A stretch of 64,000 nucleotides of DNA from Saccharopolyspora sp. SCSIO 74807 (GTDB taxonomy: Bacteria; Actinomycetota; Actinomycetes; Mycobacteriales; Pseudonocardiaceae), in NCBI RefSeq assembly GCF_037023755.1, contig NZ_CP146100.1, positions 6,045,501-6,109,500 of the forward strand, given 5' to 3'. Shown in pieces: positions 61,511 through 64,000 of this stretch. The number at the start of each line of letters is the position of its first letter. Position 1 is the stretch's first letter. A program made the position numbers and the translations under genes. The notes beneath the pieces are model-generated. The model was not told the origin of the DNA, searched no databases, and was given only the letters and a program-made list of their open reading frames with translations.

Positions 61511-63589
61511 TCAGCTCCGGTCCAGCTCCGCCTGCACCTGTTCGGCCTGGTCCAAGAAACCCCACGTGCGGTAGATCGACGCCGAGCGCGTGAAGTGCTC
61601 GCGCGCCTCCTCCATCGCACCCGCGGCGATGGCGCACCGGGCGAGCGCGGCGTGCGCCTGCGCGATCTCGAAGTGCCGGTTCTCCTCGGTCATGTGCCGC
61701 AACGCTGCGGTGAGATCGGTGCGCGCTTCGTCCGGACGCTGCAACTCCACGCGCCGAATCCCTCGCCACAGCAACGATTTGTGCTCGTTGTGCAGGTCAG
61801 GGCGCGGCAGCGACCGGAACGCTTCGATCGCGTCGTCCAGCAACCCCACGGCGGCTTCCGGCGACTCCACCGACCCGAGATGCATCTTCGCCAGGGCCGT
61901 CCGGCGCGCGTCGTCGATTTCCCGGGCCATGGCGAGGTTCCGCAGCAGCAGCTCGTGCGCCGCAGCGCGGTCGCCTTGCTCCCGCCGGACCAGCCCGAGC
62001 GATTCGACGGCCGTGGCCGCCAGGTCGCGCTCGCCGTGTTCGGACGCCATCTCGTTGGCACGGGCGAACATTTCGGCGGCCTTGTCGCGCTCACCGCGGT
62101 GGCGGAAGGCGAATCCGCGTTGCACCAGCGCGAGTCCGGCCACGAGCCGATTCGCGTCGTGATCCCGGCTTTCCTCGACGGCGACCGCGCAGTCGTTGAC
62201 CGCATCCATGTCATCGAGGTGCTTGGCCCGCTCGTGGAACGGCCACACCGCGACCGCCAGCGGGCCCACCCGCTCATCGCCGCCGTCGCGCAACAGTTCG
62301 GCCACTGCGCGGATGTTGACGCGTTCCGCCGCCAGCCACGCCTCCGCATCCGGCGTGCTGCCCAACCGAAGGTCCGGCCAAATCCGCTGCAGCCATCCGC
62401 GCTCCGGCATGACGGCGTTTCCCGCCGGGATCGCACCGTCCACATAGAACTGGACGAACCGCGAGGAGAACCCCGAATCGGGTTGGTACCGGCGCGCGTG
62501 AGCGCGCACCAATCCGTCCACGAAGAACCGATCCGGCGCGCTCTGCTGCACCAGCCTCGCGTCCAACAGCCGGTCCAAACCCTCCCGGACGTCGTCCTCG
62601 CCTTCCTCCAGCACCGCAACGAGCGCGGCCACGCTGACGTCACCGGAACCGGGATGGTCGCCGAACGCCGTGTAAAGCCGGCGCGTTCGCTCGTCGAGGC
62701 GGTCGGCCGCCGTGTTCAACACCGCGGTCATCGACAGGGACTCGTCGCGGGACAGCACGGTCAATCGACGGTCCTGATCGGACAGTTCTCGCACGAGCCA
62801 GTCGATCGGGCGCTCCGGGCGCTGCGCCAGCAGCGCTCCCGCCACGCACAACGCCAGGGTCGATCCCTCGCACCGCTGCACGAGCACGTCGAGCTGCTCG
62901 GGTTCCCGTTGCGGCCGCGGATCGTCCTCGTCCAGGATCCGCCGCAGCAGCAGCCGCGCCGACTCCGGGCTCATCGGATCGAGTTCGACGAACGCGGGCT
63001 TCTCCCGCGCGCGCAGCGCCGCCAGCGGGCCTGCCTCGGTGACCAGCACGACCGAGCGCCCCAGTCCCGGCAGCAACCAGCGGACCTGCGCGGCGGTGAC
63101 GGCGTCGTCGACGACGACCGCTACGCGCTTGCCCGTGCTCCAGGACCGGAAGTAGTTCGCGCGGCCCTGCAAGGTCTCCGGGATCTCGGTCACCGCGTAG
63201 CCGACCGCGATGAGGAAATCGCGCAGGCACTCGCTTTCCGAACCGGACTCCCCCGCCGCCCCGGACAACCGCGCGTAGAAATGGCCGTCCGGGAAATCCT
63301 CGTGGTGCTCGCCGGCCCACTGGAACGCGGTCTCGCTCTTGCCGCCACCGGCCGCACCGCGGAGCACGATCAAGCGCGGCGCTTCGCCGCCCGGCTCGCC
63401 GGTGAACCGCGCGGCCTCGGTGATCTCGCGGAGCTGGCGCTCGTTGTTCGTGTAGTTGCGCGTCGGCGGGCGAATCTGCCTGGGCGGATGCGGCGCGGGC
63501 CGCGACGGCAGCGAGAAGTGGATCCCGCCCTCGACGTGCCCGGCCTGCACCACCGCGTCCGCTGAGCCTTCGAAGTCGTTCCGGGTCAC
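61511..63589 (-). CDS. STAND (NB-ARC-type) ATPase with C-terminal TPR-like repeats
   Basis: A 692-residue protein. A short N-terminal motif (VVQAGHVEGGIHF, 13-25) is shared by actinobacterial STAND and kinase-like proteins. The NB-ARC ATPase follows with GAAGGGKS (78-85) and Walker B VAVVVDD (156-162), a winged-helix region (about 300-380), then helical repeats of TPR type from about 460 to the end. No N-terminal effector domain (Toll/interleukin-1, nuclease, protease) is visible. The GTG start has only a weak site. It may be a signalling hub, with effectors encoded elsewhere. Confidence 0.88.
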   Translation of the reverse strand: MTRNDFEGSADAVVQAGHVEGGIHFSLPSRPAPHPPRQIRPPTRNYTNNERQLREITEAARFTGEPGGEAPRLIVLRGAAGGGKSETAFQWAGEHHEDFPDGHFYARLSGAAGESGSESECLRDFLIAVGYAVTEIPETLQGRANYFRSWSTGKRVAVVVDDAVTAAQVRWLLPGLGRSVVLVTEAGPLAALRAREKPAFVELDPMSPESARLLLRRILDEDDPRPQREPEQLDVLVQRCEGSTLALCVAGALLAQRPERPIDWLVRELSDQDRRLTVLSRDESLSMTAVLNTAADRLDERTRRLYTAFGDHPGSGDVSVAALVAVLEEGEDDVREGLDRLLDARLVQQSAPDRFFVDGLVRAHARRYQPDSGFSSRFVQFYVDGAIPAGNAVMPERGWLQRIWPDLRLGSTPDAEAWLAAERVNIRAVAELLRDGGDERVGPLAVAVWPFHERAKHLDDMDAVNDCAVAVEESRDHDANRLVAGLALVQRGFAFRHRGERDKAAEMFARANEMASEHGERDLAATAVESLGLVRREQGDRAAAHELLLRNLAMAREIDDARRTALAKMHLGSVESPEAAVGLLDDAIEAFRSLPRPDLHNEHKSLLWRGIRRVELQRPDEARTDLTAALRHMTEENRHFEIAQAHAALARCAIAAGAMEEAREHFTRSASIYRTWGFLDQAEQVQAELDRS

Positions 63590-63726
63590 CGCCGAGCCCC
63601 CTGCCGTCCGAAGATCGCCGTTACGAAGATCGAAGACATCAGACTAACTCGCCGCGAAGATCACGACCACGAGATCGGCAGAGCCCGCGCGGCGCGCTTC
63701 GCCGGGCCGAGGCGTCACAACCGGCG

Positions 63727-64000
63727 TCAGCCCGCAGCCTCCGGGGACGAGGTGATCCTGCGGAGGGCGTCGCGGGTGAGTCCGCGATCGTAGGCGCGGG
63801 TCCCGAAGGACCGGTGGATCGTGAGCCCTTCGATGAGCGCATCGATCTCCCTGGCGACGTGCGCGCCGAAGTGCCTGCGCAGCGCTTTGTGACTGTGGCT
63901 CATCCAGTCCGCGACCAGATCGCGGTAGGCGGGTTCGCGCGCGGCCAACGCGTAGAGCTCGTGGGTGAGCACCAGGTCGTCACGGGTGGCGAAGACGTCT
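63727..64000 (-). CDS. TetR family regulator, C-terminal part (runs off the right edge)
   Basis: The visible 91 residues (FATRDDLVLTHELYALAARE, then RRHFGAHVAREIDALIEGLTIHR) match the C-terminal ligand domain of TetR proteins of the TetR_C_31-like type. The DNA-binding domain lies beyond the window. The stop is TGA at 63727-63729. Confidence 0.75.
   Translation of the reverse strand, partial: DVFATRDDLVLTHELYALAAREPAYRDLVADWMSHSHKALRRHFGAHVAREIDALIEGLTIHRSFGTRAYDRGLTRDALRRITSSPEAAG

Noticed and set aside
61178-63565. A 795-codon open frame antisense to the STAND ATPase
   Set aside because: Shadow of a recognisable NB-ARC/TPR protein.
1-64000. tRNA, rRNA, integrase, transposase and natural-product gene clusters
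   Set aside because: None was seen. The accessory enzymes are scattered small operons without PKS/NRPS cores, and no insertion sequence ends were found.

Overview
The window is a high-GC actinobacterial chromosome segment. Third codon positions are almost always G or C, GTG and TTG starts are frequent, and it carries a type VII (ESX) secretion locus, an Mce protein, a CGNR regulator, a deazaflavin-type oxidoreductase and a snapalysin-type protease. The mix suggests the Pseudonocardiales (Saccharopolyspora-like); that placement is inference. No rRNA, tRNA, CRISPR array, transposase or integrase was seen.

Region 1 (1-13.1 kb) is a type VII secretion island. eccC (membrane ATPase, three P-loop domains) and eccD (ubiquitin-like plus membrane channel subunit) diverge from a short shared promoter. 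A minus-strand group encodes an EspI-like protein and two WXG100 proteins. A plus-strand group encodes a WXG-like helical protein, a 255-residue protein, a one-helix membrane protein, a 512-residue effector with a distinctive C-terminal domain, and two tandem paralogues that look like immunity proteins. A second effector with the same N-terminal domain runs off the left edge. eccB, eccE and mycP are not in the window.

Region 2 (13.1-24.7 kb) is a lipid or ketone metabolism region. It holds a saccharopine-dehydrogenase-like reductase, an orphan Mce gene, a gutted enoyl-CoA hydratase, two TetR regulators, and a six-gene operon (Baeyer-Villiger-type monooxygenase, PF10118 metal-dependent hydrolase, PDR/VanB ferredoxin reductase, SRPBCC protein, SDR, frameshifted esterase). 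A 19-bp operator (TATTGAC-N5-GTCAATA) lies upstream of both the mce/ech area and the monooxygenase operon.

Region 3 (24.9-42.9 kb) is a run of small accessory modules, each beside its own regulator, several with a visible palindromic operator: ATPase plus YrhK; alpha/beta hydrolase plus TetR; CGNR regulator divergent from an epoxide-hydrolase-like enzyme; CPYC flavoprotein divergent from MarR; GntR-FAD oxidase-AbgT transporter; and a MarR gene upstream of LLM oxidoreductase, FMN reductase, GNAT, AhpD-like and isochorismatase-like genes. A SAM methyltransferase follows.

Region 4 (43-64 kb) holds two secreted enzymes (snapalysin, BNR/sialidase-like), a urease operon ureABC-D-F-G without ureE, a winged-helix/membrane-protein pair, a PNPOx-type protein, a glyoxalase-like protein, an amino-acid permease, a TrkA/TrkH potassium pair, an MFS exporter, an SDR, a class V aminotransferase, a GT-B-like protein with an internal heptanucleotide repeat, a STAND ATPase with a TPR-like half, and the end of a TetR gene.
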